Below are positions 1 to 8,522 of a stretch of DNA of 29,308 nt, piece after piece. The stretch is from DRWZ01 sp964601505. GTDB taxonomy: Bacteria; Calescibacteriota; Calescibacteriia; Calescibacteriales; Calescibacteriaceae. How positions within the stretch are numbered: the first letter of the stretch is position 1; every line of letters begins with the position of its first letter. The position numbers were made by a program, and so were the translations under genes. The notes under the pieces were generated by a model. The model saw only the letters and a list, made by a program, of their open reading frames with translations, did no database searches and was not told where the DNA came from. The stretch spans positions 1 through 29,308 of the forward strand of contig CAZRNR010000024.1 in NCBI GenBank assembly GCA_964601505.1. Reading direction: 5' to 3'.

Positions 1-579
1 ATCACTGTTGTGGGAACATTAGGGTATATGATACTATCAGATTGCCCTCTTCTTGACTCTTTCTATATGACGGTTATCACAATTGCCACAGTTGGATATG
101 CAGAAATCTGTCCAACAAATGATGCTACAAGAATTTTCACGGCTCTTATAATAATGTCAAGTTTTGCAATACTCGGATATGCGACAAGCAAATTTGCAGA
201 AATAATGACGAGTGGAGAAATAGGCAAAATAATGAAAAGAAAGAAATTTATGAAAATGATAGAGAAAATGAAAGATCATTTTATCGTATGTGGGGCATCT
301 GGTACAGGAATACACATAATCAAGGAACTCACAAACACTGGGAGAAAAGTAGTTGTCATAGATATAGACGAGAAAAAACTAGAAGATCTTGAAAAAAAAT
401 TTGAAATAGTCAGCATTGTAGGTGATGCCAGGCAGGAGAAGGTTCTCCTTGATGCAAGTATAAAAAATGCTGCTGGGCTCGCTGCATGCCTATCCGATGA
501 TTCCGACAACATACTTGTAGTCGTAACGGCACATTATCTGGCACCAAATGTAAAAATCATCTCAAGAGCAAATGAATAA
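1..579 (+). CDS. Potassium channel with RCK (TrkA-N) domain, N-terminal portion; 5' end outside window
   Basis: This is the front part of an inner-membrane ion channel of the two-TM plus RCK type (Kch/MthK-like). The reading frame is open from base 1, so the true start lies upstream. Visible parts are a pore helix and filter (TIATVGYAE), a second membrane segment, then a Rossmann-type RCK N domain with the glycine motif GASGTG and a VVVIDID strand end that would bind a nucleotide or regulatory ligand. The filter reads TVGYA rather than the usual TVGYG. The frame stops at a TAA (577-579), but the same frame resumes at once with matching family sequence (ENIQKF, GADYVVS) and continues to 933. 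This is therefore one gene interrupted by a nonsense codon, or by a base error, and not a complete short protein. The family call is firm; function is doubtful. Confidence 0.8.
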   Translation: MTVVGTLGYMILSDCPLLDSFYMTVITIATVGYAEICPTNDATRIFTALIIMSSFAILGYATSKFAEIMTSGEIGKIMKRKKFMKMIEKMKDHFIVCGASGTGIHIIKELTNTGRKVVVIDIDEKKLEDLEKKFEIVSIVGDARQEKVLLDASIKNAAGLAACLSDDSDNILVVVTAHYLAPNVKIISRANE

Positions 580-633
580 GAAAACATCCAAAAATTCAAA
601 AATGTTGGAGCAGATTATGTTGTTTCAGATAAA

Positions 634-933
634 ATGATAGGTGGATTAAGAATGGCCTCCAGCCTAATAAGACCAACAACTGTTGAATTTTTAGATGAAA
701 TGTTAAGAGGCAAAGGTGGTAAAATTTATAGATTTGAAGATCTAAAAATACCTGATAAATTTGTAGGCAAGACCATAAAAGAAGTCTTTGAGAGTAAAAA
801 TATGGTCGCGGTAACACTTAAAAGAAGTGGGGAATACATATATGCTCCAAGAGATGATACAAAACTTGAGAAAGATGATATCGTTATACTTTTAGCCCAA
901 CCAAAAGATATAAAGGCTCCTCTTGAATCGTGA
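634..933 (+). CDS. Potassium channel C-terminal fragment: end of RCK N domain plus TrkA-C domain
   Basis: This is the back part of the interrupted channel at 1-579 and lies in the same reading frame. The first in-frame ATG after the TAA is at 634, but homologous sequence starts right after the stop at 580. The segment contains the end of the RCK N lobe (IGGLRMAS) and then a TrkA-C domain, seen in DKFVGKTIKEV, the YAPRDDTKLEKDD stretch and VILL. TrkA-C domains form the second lobe of the gating ring of K+ channels and transporters. As a separate product it would have no membrane part, so it would work only by readthrough or by association with the upstream fragment. A genuine independent TrkA-C protein is unlikely because the N-lobe end is included. 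Confidence 0.7.
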   Translation: MIGGLRMASSLIRPTTVEFLDEMLRGKGGKIYRFEDLKIPDKFVGKTIKEVFESKNMVAVTLKRSGEYIYAPRDDTKLEKDDIVILLAQPKDIKAPLES

Positions 934-1343
934 TATATTCATAATAGATAAAAAAATCTAAAAATTCTCATAACTCAAAAATATATAAAAGACTTTAATT
1001 CTTTTCAAAAAGAAAAAAAGTATTTTTCATCCTTATAGAGATTTTCTTAACCGAATTTAGTGAGTTTATAAACTATTATCTCCTATGTAGTTTGATAATT
1101 GATATTCTAGATTTTCTCACATAAAAGATATATTGCTCAATTTTTTATCAAATGATTATCAATTTACACAAAATTCAAGAAAGAGTATATTCTTCATTTT
1201 CACAAGATTTGATATATTTTCCAAATGAATTTTAAAATATCTGATTTGCCTTTTTATCCCATAAGAACTGTTACGATGAATCAAAATAATTCAAGAAGAA
1301 AAGTCAAATTTGTAGAGAATAAATAGATTATAAAAATGTAAAA
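934..1343 (+). other. Gene-free AT-rich gap
   Basis: No open frame with convincing protein-like content was found on either strand across these 410 bases. A weak, almost pure A/T hairpin (999-1014, arms TTCTTTT and AAAAGAA) follows the channel gene and could help end its transcription, but it has no GC stem. Just before the glycosyltransferase start, the hexamer TATAAA (1331-1336) could be a -10 element that would give a very short leader. No RNA gene was recognised. Confidence 0.4.
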
Positions 1344-2246
1344 ATGTTTGGGATAAGTTCAGAAGACATAACAAAATTTACTTCTAGAATTGCTGAATCA
1401 AAGATCATCAAAAACAAAGGGAATAATTTACCAAAATTCAGTGTTATAATACCAACTCTGAATCAGGGTGAATTCATAGAGAAGACCATATTATCTATCA
1501 TAAATCAGGGTTATCCGAACACCGAGATAATAATAATTGATGGAGGTTCGGAAGATAACACAATAAACATAATAAGGAAATATGAAAGTTATATATATTA
1601 CTGGGAAAGTAAACCAGATAAGGGGCAAGCTGACGCTATAAATAAGGGTTTTAAGATATCAACTGGAGAATTCTTATGTTGGCAGAACTCAGATGATATA
1701 TTTCTACCAAATGCTTTTTTCAGCTTCGCAAATTCGATAACTGAAAATCCTGATTACGATGTTTATTATTCAAACATAATAGTAATAGATGAAGGCAACA
1801 GAATAAAAGATGCTTTCAAGGTTTTCAAATTCGGTCTTTTCTTTAACTTATATGATGACATAGTTGTCCATAATCAAGCAGCATTTTTCCGAAAAGAAAA
1901 AATTTTTGAAGTCGGACTTCTTGATGAAACGATGAAATTCTGCTTTGACCTTGATCTTGTTTCAAAACTTATGATATCTGGAGCTAAATTTTTTCCTATT
2001 AATAAATATCTTGGAGCCTTTAGATTACACGAGCAATCAAAAACATCAAAAATACTGAACATATGGAAAGAAGAGAGAATGAAAGTTATAGAAAGATACT
2101 CAAAACATACATTAAATATTCCAGAAAGTTTAGCTTATGCTATATGTAAGATCTTAAAAACATTATTTCTCATAAAAGATGGGTCGTTTGATTACATATA
2201 CATCAAGCTTAGAAAAAGATATAAAAGAATACTTGGACTTAATTAA
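1344..2246 (+). CDS. Family 2 glycosyltransferase
   Basis: This is a predicted cytosolic GT-A glycosyltransferase of family 2 that would move a sugar from a nucleotide-sugar to a glycan or lipid acceptor. The fold signature starts near residue 33 with FSVIIPTLNQGEFIEKTI, followed by EIIIIDGGSEDNT (the nucleotide-binding acidic residue near D66), then DKGQADAINKGF and the metal-binding motif NSDD at 115-118, which stands in for the DxD motif. There is no clear membrane helix. The gene is alone: no other sugar or polysaccharide genes sit beside it, and the donor and acceptor cannot be predicted. The ATG at 1344 lacks a Shine-Dalgarno; the first ~30 residues lie outside the conserved domain, so the start could be slightly different. 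Confidence 0.85.
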   Translation: MFGISSEDITKFTSRIAESKIIKNKGNNLPKFSVIIPTLNQGEFIEKTILSIINQGYPNTEIIIIDGGSEDNTINIIRKYESYIYYWESKPDKGQADAINKGFKISTGEFLCWQNSDDIFLPNAFFSFANSITENPDYDVYYSNIIVIDEGNRIKDAFKVFKFGLFFNLYDDIVVHNQAAFFRKEKIFEVGLLDETMKFCFDLDLVSKLMISGAKFFPINKYLGAFRLHEQSKTSKILNIWKEERMKVIERYSKHTLNIPESLAYAICKILKTLFLIKDGSFDYIYIKLRKRYKRILGLN

Positions 2247-2289
2247 GAAATTTCCAAAGCTTCTAAAAACTTATTAAAATAAAAGCATT

Positions 2290-3870
2290 ATGATAGCAAG
2301 GACAGAGATAGCAGAGAGGCCAATGCTTCTGAGGAGTGTGAATCCAGCAACGGGGGAAAAAATAGGTGAATTTCCAAATATGGGAAAGGAGGAGGTAGAA
2401 AAAGCTGTTGCACGGGCAAAAGAGGCTCAAAAATTCTGGGGTAATCTATCTATTGATGAAAGAGGAAAATGGATCTACAAATTCAAGGAGTTTGTCAGGA
2501 AAAATATAGAAGACATTGCAGAAATAATATCAGAGGAGAAAGGCGTATCAAGAATGGAAGCGCTTATATCCGATGTCTTTCCTATACTTGATCTTGCAGA
2601 CTTTTACATCAAAAACACAAGAAAAATTCTCGAAAGGCAAAAAATCAAAATAGGTGTATGGGGGCTATTAGGTAGAGAAAGCGAAGTGGAATATTTTCCT
2701 TATGGTGTTATAGGAGTTATATCTCCTTGGAACTTCCCCTTTTCAATACCGGCCGGCCAGATAATAATAGCTCTTATGGCAGGAAACTCTGTAGTGCTAA
2801 AACCTTCCGAATTTACTCCAAAAACTGGTATCACTATAAAAAAAATTTTTGATGAGATAGGATTACCAGATGGAGTTTTTGAAGTAGTTACTGGAAACGG
2901 ATACACGGGAGAATGCCTCGTTAGATCAGGTGTAGATAAGATATTCTTTACTGGTTCTACATCAACAGGGATAAAAATTATGAAAGCCGCTGCTGAAAAT
3001 TTAACACAAGTTGTTATGGAACTTGGTGGTAAAGACCCAATGATCGTATTTGACGATGTTGATCTTGACATAACAACAGACGCAGCGATTTTTGGCTCAT
3101 TCTTCAATACAGGTCAAGTTTGTGCCTCTGTTGAAAGGATATACGTTCAAGATAAAATATTTAAAAAATTTGTTGATCTTATGGTAGAGAAAACAAAAAA
3201 GTTAAGGGTTGGATATTCGAAAGTTCCTTATGAATATGATATTGGCTCGGTCATATCAGAGAAACAGCTTGAGAAGATAAACGAACACATAAACGATGTT
3301 ATAGAAAAAGGTGGGCAGATTCTCACTGGAGGTAGGACAAAAAACCTTTTTGTTGAGCCCACGATATTTGTAAATATAGATCATTCATTCAAATCAGTTA
3401 GAGAAGAAACATTCGGTCCAACAGCACCAGTTATGAAGTTCTCAACAGATGATGAAGCTGTGAAACTTGCTAATGATTCTGAATATGGACTGACAGCTTC
3501 TGTATGGACCAAAGACATAAAAAAAGCAAGAGAAATAGCAAGCAAACTCAATTTTGCAACAGTTATGATAAATGATAACCTTATAACACATGCAATTCCA
3601 CAAACTCCCTGGGGGGGAATCAAAAAATCTGGAATGGGGAGAACACATGGAAAAGAAGGCTTACTTGAAATGGTTCAAATAAGGCATGTTCATACCAACA
3701 AGCTGGGGCAAAAAATGAGACAACCCTGGTGGTATCCATTTACAAAAGAAAAATATGAGTTTTCCTTAGCACTAACAAATCTTCTTCATTCACCAAACAT
3801 CGCAGAGAAATTATCAAGTTTGATAAAAATAGTAAAGAATTTTGGTAAGATATCAAGACAGAGATTATGA
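2290..3870 (+). CDS. NAD(P)-dependent aldehyde dehydrogenase
   Basis: This 526-residue protein belongs to the ALDH superfamily and would oxidise an aldehyde to a carboxylate with NAD(P). Seen directly: the cofactor region SPWNFPFSIP, the lysine segment VLKPSEFTP, FTGSTSTGIKI, the general base in MELGGKDP (E244) and the nucleophile in GQVCASVERI (C278). The end of the catalytic domain, QTPWGGIKKSGMGRTHG, is followed by about 75 extra residues (HTNKLGQKMRQPWW onward) that form a C-terminal tail, possibly membrane-associated. The substrate cannot be told from sequence; succinate-semialdehyde and fatty-aldehyde enzymes are both possible. The stop overlaps the sbcC start in ATGA (3867-3870), so translation of the two is probably coupled. 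Confidence 0.9.
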   Translation: MIARTEIAERPMLLRSVNPATGEKIGEFPNMGKEEVEKAVARAKEAQKFWGNLSIDERGKWIYKFKEFVRKNIEDIAEIISEEKGVSRMEALISDVFPILDLADFYIKNTRKILERQKIKIGVWGLLGRESEVEYFPYGVIGVISPWNFPFSIPAGQIIIALMAGNSVVLKPSEFTPKTGITIKKIFDEIGLPDGVFEVVTGNGYTGECLVRSGVDKIFFTGSTSTGIKIMKAAAENLTQVVMELGGKDPMIVFDDVDLDITTDAAIFGSFFNTGQVCASVERIYVQDKIFKKFVDLMVEKTKKLRVGYSKVPYEYDIGSVISEKQLEKINEHINDVIEKGGQILTGGRTKNLFVEPTIFVNIDHSFKSVREETFGPTAPVMKFSTDDEAVKLANDSEYGLTASVWTKDIKKAREIASKLNFATVMINDNLITHAIPQTPWGGIKKSGMGRTHGKEGLLEMVQIRHVHTNKLGQKMRQPWWYPFTKEKYEFSLALTNLLHSPNIAEKLSSLIKIVKNFGKISRQRL

Positions 3871-6800
3871 GACCTCAAAAACTCGTATTAGATGGATTCT
3901 TATCTTATGGACAAAAGCAAGAAATAGACTTTTCAAAACTGCTCAAAACCGGAATATTTATAATTCAAGGTGAAACTGGTTCAGGAAAGTCATCTATAAT
4001 AGATGGTATAATCTTTGCTCTTTACGGAAGGATACCTAGGTTCAATAAGGACACAAGAAAAGAAAATTTTATAAATTATAATTCTCAAAAATGCCTTGTA
4101 GATTTTGAGTTCAGTATAAGGGACATCAAAGGTCAAAACAAAACATATAAAATAACAAGACACGTTCCAAGAAATGGCACAACCACGATTGATATAAGAG
4201 AAAAAAGTGAAAGCGAAGATCATTTTAAAAAGCTTCTTGTAGATGATCCCCAAAGGTTCATATCTGAAAAGATCATAGGTTTACCATACGAATCATTTAT
4301 CAGAACTATCGTTCTCCCTCAAGGTAAGTTTTCAGAGTTTCTCATATCTACTCCATCCCAGAAAGCAGACATAATACTCAAAATCATCGGAATTGAAGAC
4401 ATATACTCTTTTGTTAAAGAAGAAACGAATAAAAGATTAAGAGAAATAGAAAACATAGAAAAGATATATGAACAAAAGCTTAACGAACTCAAAGATATAG
4501 AAAAAGGCCAGAACATTGATGAAATCAAAAGAAAAATAATTGAAACAGAAAATGAGATAAATCTCAAAAGAACCCAAATACAGAAAATTGAAAAAGAGAT
4601 AGAGGAACTGGAAATCAAAAGAATTGAGTTTGAAAATAACCTTTCAAAAATAAATCGCCTACAAAGCATTAAGGAAGAAAAAGAGAAAATCAGAGCAAAA
4701 ATTCAGGATAAAACAAAAGAAAAGATAGATCTTGAAAACTTCATAAACGCTATATCACTGAAAATCGAAGTTTTAGAAAAACTATATGAAATCGCAAATG
4801 AGAAAAGTTTAGAAGAACATGCAAGGGAACTTTTATCAGTAAGACCAGAAAACCTATTAAGAGAAGTATCAGATCTCATAAAGGAAAAAAGAGAAATCAA
4901 CCGAAAAAATGAAATACTTAAGGAAAGATCTCGCGAACTCATACAAATAAGAAGTAATATAAAAGAGTTATCTGAAAAAATTAAAAAACTACCAGATATT
5001 GGAATAGTAAGGAAAGTCAGGTCAGACATAACTAAGCTATCGGAATTAATGAGCAGAAAAAAGCTCATAAACAGTCTGAAAAAAAAAGAAATAGAAAAGA
5101 ATATAGAGGAAAAGGATAAAGTCCTCAAAAACCTTGAAAATGAAATCGAAAACAAGCAAAATGAAATCGTAAAGCTTGAACAGGAAAAGCAAAAATTGGA
5201 AGAAGAAATGAAAAAAGAAGAAATCAAGAAATTTTCCATAGATATCAGGAAAAATCTAAAAGAAGGAGATATATGCCCAGTTTGTGGTAATATATTCAGA
5301 GATAAAAAAATTCATACCGAAACAGAATCAAATATAGAAAAAATAAAGGAAAAATACGAATCAGTCAGAAATGAAATTGATAAAAAAAATAATGAATTAT
5401 TAAGAATAACAAATAAAAGATTATCCATCTTAGAGCAAAAAGAATCCCTTGAAAGAGAATTGAACCAAATAAATGAAAAATTAAAAGAAGAGGAGAGAAA
5501 AGAAAATGAAATTTATTCAATTATAAGAGAATACACACGTGGTATACCAGAATTAAATATCATCATTGAGAAAATAGAAGAAGTGATAACTTTCGGAGAA
5601 GATATGTCAGAAATATCAGAAATTCTCTCAAATATTGAAGAACAAATTTTAAACTGTGAGAAGGAAATAAATAAACTAAATGCTAACGAGGGAAAAATAT
5701 CGGAGCTGATCAAGGAAACAGAAAAAGATATAGAAGGGATTCAAAGCAGAATACTCATAGCAAAAGAAAACATTAACACTTTTTCAAATGATTTAAAAAG
5801 AATTGAATCCATATCAAGCAACTGCTTAAAATCTATAAAAGATATCAAAGAAATATCAAAAGGAAACGATTTAATGCAGAGAATAGTTCCAGATCTTAAT
5901 AATCTTGAAATCCTTGCAACAAATATATGCGAGACAATACCAAAGATAAAACTTAAAGATGAAAATTTAGAAGAAACACAACTATACATAAAATCAGTCA
6001 ATGAACTTAAAAACAAATTATCGGAATCACTAACAGATTTTATAAGGAAAATAGAAAAACTAATAAACAAAAATAAAAATGATTTAGGTGAAAAAAGATC
6101 AGAATTAGACAAAATCTCCAATGAGATAAAATACTACGAATCAAAAGTATATGACATAGATAAGGAGATAGAAAAATTAGAACCAGAAATATCAGAAATT
6201 ATTAAATCAACAGAGAATGATATAAAAATCGAAATTGAAAACAAATTGAAAGAAATTACCACCGTAAAGGCGAAAAAATGGGAAGATAAGGAAAAGTTAA
6301 AAGAAGATCTCCTTTTACTCAATGGAAAAAAAGTTTCCCTTGAGAGGGATTTGAAAGAAATAGAAAAAAAAATAGAAGAGAAAAAAGATTTGGAAAAGAA
6401 GAAGATGGAATTAGCTGAGGAGAAGAAAATTACGACAATAATCTACGGAGATTTCTCCGCTTCTTTAGGCAGGATATCTTTTAAGAACTACCTGGCAGCA
6501 TACTTTATACAAAGAATACTAGTGGATTATGGTGGGAAAATACTTAAAGAGATATCCAATGGTAGGTATTCACTGAGTACATCCCGTGATGGGAACATAA
6601 AGATAATAGACAGATATTATGAAGGTAGGGAGAGAGAGCCAGAAAGCCTAAGCGGCGGAGAAATTTTCATCTCATCACTTTCATTATCTCTTTCGTTAGC
6701 ATTGAACATGATGGGGAGAGCAAAATTCGAGTGCTTCTTCATAGATGAAGGTTTTGGTTTACTTGATCAAGAATCCCTTGAAATCGTTATAAATTCTCTT

Positions 6801-7007
6801 GAAAAGCTTGCAGCAAAAGGTATAAATCTGGGTATAGTATCACATGTTGAAGAAATGAAAAAAATAGACTACTTTTCAAAGATCAAAGTTATGAAAAACA
6901 AGAATAAATACTCTGTAGTAGAATTAGAATATGAATCTCCAAACAAAGACTATAGAGAAATTTATGAATCTTCAAATAAAGACTATATAGAAATCCAGGC
7001 AACTTAA
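3867..7007 (+). CDS. sbcC: SbcC/Rad50-type DNA double-strand break repair ATPase
   Basis: This is a 1046-residue SMC-like ATPase, the SbcC subunit of the SbcCD nuclease that trims hairpins and protein-blocked DNA ends. The N-terminal half-ATPase carries the Walker A motif GETGSGKSS near residue 36, and LPQGKFSEFL is typical of SbcC. Two long Lys/Glu/Ile-rich coiled-coil arms flank the zinc hook CPVCG (C470 and C473). The C-terminal half-ATPase has the signature LSGGEIFISSLSLSLSLAL and the Walker B FFIDEGFGLLD. The nuclease partner sbcD, usually adjacent, is absent from this window. The gene overlaps the upstream aldehyde dehydrogenase by 4 bases and shares a palindromic TTAA stop with the convergent HMG-CoA lyase gene. 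The last residues form a short tandem repeat. Confidence 0.93.
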   Translation: MRPQKLVLDGFLSYGQKQEIDFSKLLKTGIFIIQGETGSGKSSIIDGIIFALYGRIPRFNKDTRKENFINYNSQKCLVDFEFSIRDIKGQNKTYKITRHVPRNGTTTIDIREKSESEDHFKKLLVDDPQRFISEKIIGLPYESFIRTIVLPQGKFSEFLISTPSQKADIILKIIGIEDIYSFVKEETNKRLREIENIEKIYEQKLNELKDIEKGQNIDEIKRKIIETENEINLKRTQIQKIEKEIEELEIKRIEFENNLSKINRLQSIKEEKEKIRAKIQDKTKEKIDLENFINAISLKIEVLEKLYEIANEKSLEEHARELLSVRPENLLREVSDLIKEKREINRKNEILKERSRELIQIRSNIKELSEKIKKLPDIGIVRKVRSDITKLSELMSRKKLINSLKKKEIEKNIEEKDKVLKNLENEIENKQNEIVKLEQEKQKLEEEMKKEEIKKFSIDIRKNLKEGDICPVCGNIFRDKKIHTETESNIEKIKEKYESVRNEIDKKNNELLRITNKRLSILEQKESLERELNQINEKLKEEERKENEIYSIIREYTRGIPELNIIIEKIEEVITFGEDMSEISEILSNIEEQILNCEKEINKLNANEGKISELIKETEKDIEGIQSRILIAKENINTFSNDLKRIESISSNCLKSIKDIKEISKGNDLMQRIVPDLNNLEILATNICETIPKIKLKDENLEETQLYIKSVNELKNKLSESLTDFIRKIEKLINKNKNDLGEKRSELDKISNEIKYYESKVYDIDKEIEKLEPEISEIIKSTENDIKIEIENKLKEITTVKAKKWEDKEKLKEDLLLLNGKKVSLERDLKEIEKKIEEKKDLEKKKMELAEEKKITTIIYGDFSASLGRISFKNYLAAYFIQRILVDYGGKILKEISNGRYSLSTSRDGNIKIIDRYYEGREREPESLSGGEIFISSLSLSLSLALNMMGRAKFECFFIDEGFGLLDQESLEIVINSLEKLAAKGINLGIVSHVEEMKKIDYFSKIKVMKNKNKYSVVELEYESPNKDYREIYESSNKDYIEIQAT
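6930..6995 (+). repeat. 33-bp tandem duplication at the 3' end of sbcC
   Basis: Two head-to-tail 33-bp units (6930-6962 and 6963-6995) differ at about four positions. They are in frame and encode YESPNKDYREI followed by YESSNKDYIEI, just before the sbcC stop. This is a local in-frame duplication extending the C-terminal tail beyond the ATPase domain. Confidence 0.85.
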
Positions 7008-7900
7008 ATAATTATATTTTTTATCCTCGCAAGATTTGATCTTGGGGATATAGGAAGAATTTTGACTGAATCAATAATCTTCAAGAAATCGACACCTGTT
7101 TTTATTCCAGAGTTCTCAAAGGAAAAGACCAAGTCTTCTGTTGCAACATTTCCAAGGGCCCCCGGAGCAAATGGACAACCTCCCAAGCCACCTGCAGATG
7201 AGTCAAAAATTCTTATACCAAAATCGTATGCGACAAATGAATTCGCAATTGCCATACCATATGTATTATGAAAATGCATAGCCAACCTTGAAGGAGGAAT
7301 ATGTTTCAGAAGAACTTCAAGGAGTTTTGAAACATCTCTGGGAGAAGCACGACCAATTGTATCTCCAACAGATATCTCATCTACCCCACAATCTATAAGT
7401 CTCTGGCAAACGTCCAAAGTTTTTTCTGTTGAAATCTTTTTTTCATATGGGCACCAAAAAGCAGTAGAAACATAGCCTCTTACAAAAAAGTCATAATGCT
7501 TAGCTTCGGATACAACTTCTGATATAACCTTTATAGACTGATCAACCGTCATATTTATGTTTCTCATGTTGAAAGTCTCTGAAGAAGCGGTAAAGACAGC
7601 CAAAATATGTGGTCTTGAATTCTCCGGAAGATTCATAACTCTTTCAAAACCTCTGATATTTGGAACAAGTGCTGAAAATTTAACACCATCCCGTCTTTCC
7701 CTTACCCTCAAATTCAAAAATAGAGCATCGGTTTGAGCCATCTGGGGAACAACTTTTGGAGATACAAAAGATCCAACTTCTATGCAACTAACACCAGATT
7801 GAGCGAGACTATTTATAAACTTAATTTTTGTTTCCAGATCTATTATCTGTGGTTCATTCTGGAGCCCATCCCTTGGACCCACCTCAACTATCCTAACCAT
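7004..7900 (-). CDS. Hydroxymethylglutaryl-CoA lyase
   Basis: This TIM-barrel enzyme cleaves 3-hydroxy-3-methylglutaryl-CoA to acetyl-CoA and acetoacetate, the last step of leucine breakdown and of the HMG-CoA route to ketone bodies. The ATG at 7900 was chosen because the protein then begins MVRIVEVGPRDGLQNE, the exact start of the family; a longer TTG frame from 7960 would run inside the upstream gene. Visible active-site features are D11 in the N-terminal motif, the metal ligands H209 and H211 in MHFHNTYG, and the signature GGLGGCPFAPGALGNVATED with catalytic C242. The 298-residue length is normal. It starts two bases after the cytochrome oxidase gene ends, so they are probably co-transcribed, and it converges with sbcC through a shared TTAA. 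Related DRE-TIM lyases are the alternative, but the signature favours HMG-CoA lyase. Confidence 0.92.
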   Translation of the reverse strand: MVRIVEVGPRDGLQNEPQIIDLETKIKFINSLAQSGVSCIEVGSFVSPKVVPQMAQTDALFLNLRVRERRDGVKFSALVPNIRGFERVMNLPENSRPHILAVFTASSETFNMRNINMTVDQSIKVISEVVSEAKHYDFFVRGYVSTAFWCPYEKKISTEKTLDVCQRLIDCGVDEISVGDTIGRASPRDVSKLLEVLLKHIPPSRLAMHFHNTYGMAIANSFVAYDFGIRIFDSSAGGLGGCPFAPGALGNVATEDLVFSFENSGIKTGVDFLKIIDSVKILPISPRSNLARIKNIII

Positions 7901-7902
7901 TT

Positions 7903-8493
7903 TTATAGGATGTAAACTAAAAGGTATATAAACGGCCAGATAATAACCACAAACTTCCAAAAGAGAGAGCTACTTAAGAGAGCTGGAGTAAAATCTCTTC
8001 CACGCCTTAACAGATAAGCAACAATAAGCCAAACTATACCCGCGACGCAATGCAAAGCATGTGTTCCAACAATAACATAAAATATAGAACCATACCTATC
8101 TGTAGTCATAGTAAGCCCATGATTTATCAACCTAACCCATTCAAGTCCTTGAAGCAATAGAAAAATAACTCCCAAAACAATCGCGATAAAATAGAAAACA
8201 GGCCTTTTGTTTTTATCAAATAAAGAGACTAAAAAACCACTTGTAAGAAGTATAAAAGTATTCAAAGTAGTCTGATAAACAGGATATACTGGGAGATCTT
8301 CTGGTGGCCATTCAGGATATGATTCTCTGATGACAAAAAATGAACTTATAAGCCCCCCAAATAACATAATCTCTGAGATTATGAATATTAATGTTCCGAT
8401 CCTTGCTTTTACAAAGGGATCTGATACTTCAGGATCGGAAACTTCACGAAAACTTGCAGAATAGAATTTTTCCTCTTCTAGATCGTTTTCCAT
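7903..8493 (-). CDS. Cytochrome c oxidase subunit III family protein
   Basis: This is an integral membrane protein of the heme-copper oxidase subunit III family, part of an aerobic terminal oxidase. It has about five hydrophobic segments. Diagnostic pieces are ISEIMLFGGLISSFFV (first helix with the conserved acidic residue), TTLNTFILLTSGF, LLQGLEWVRL, GTHALHCVAGIVWL and the final WKFVVIIWPFIYLLVY. At 196 residues it has the short bacterial form. No other oxidase subunits (I, II, IV) are in the window. It lies between cheA and HMG-CoA lyase on the minus strand, 29 bases after cheA. A nitric-oxide reductase-associated NorE-like protein is a possible alternative because NorE belongs to the same family; the HALH motif fits either. 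Confidence 0.85.
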   Translation of the reverse strand: MENDLEEEKFYSASFREVSDPEVSDPFVKARIGTLIFIISEIMLFGGLISSFFVIRESYPEWPPEDLPVYPVYQTTLNTFILLTSGFLVSLFDKNKRPVFYFIAIVLGVIFLLLQGLEWVRLINHGLTMTTDRYGSIFYVIVGTHALHCVAGIVWLIVAYLLRRGRDFTPALLSSSLFWKFVVIIWPFIYLLVYIL

Positions 8494-8522
8494 ATCATTC
8501 TTATTTTATCCTAGTATAAAAC

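Noticed and set aside
577..579. Genome-wide recoding of TAA as a sense codon
   Set aside because: Many intact genes here, such as sbcC and HMG-CoA lyase, end properly at TAA, so recoding is not supported.
4319..6322. Long Ser/Phe/Ile-rich open frames antisense to sbcC
   Set aside because: They are complements of Lys/Glu-rich coiled-coil codons; composition and lack of motifs show they are shadows.
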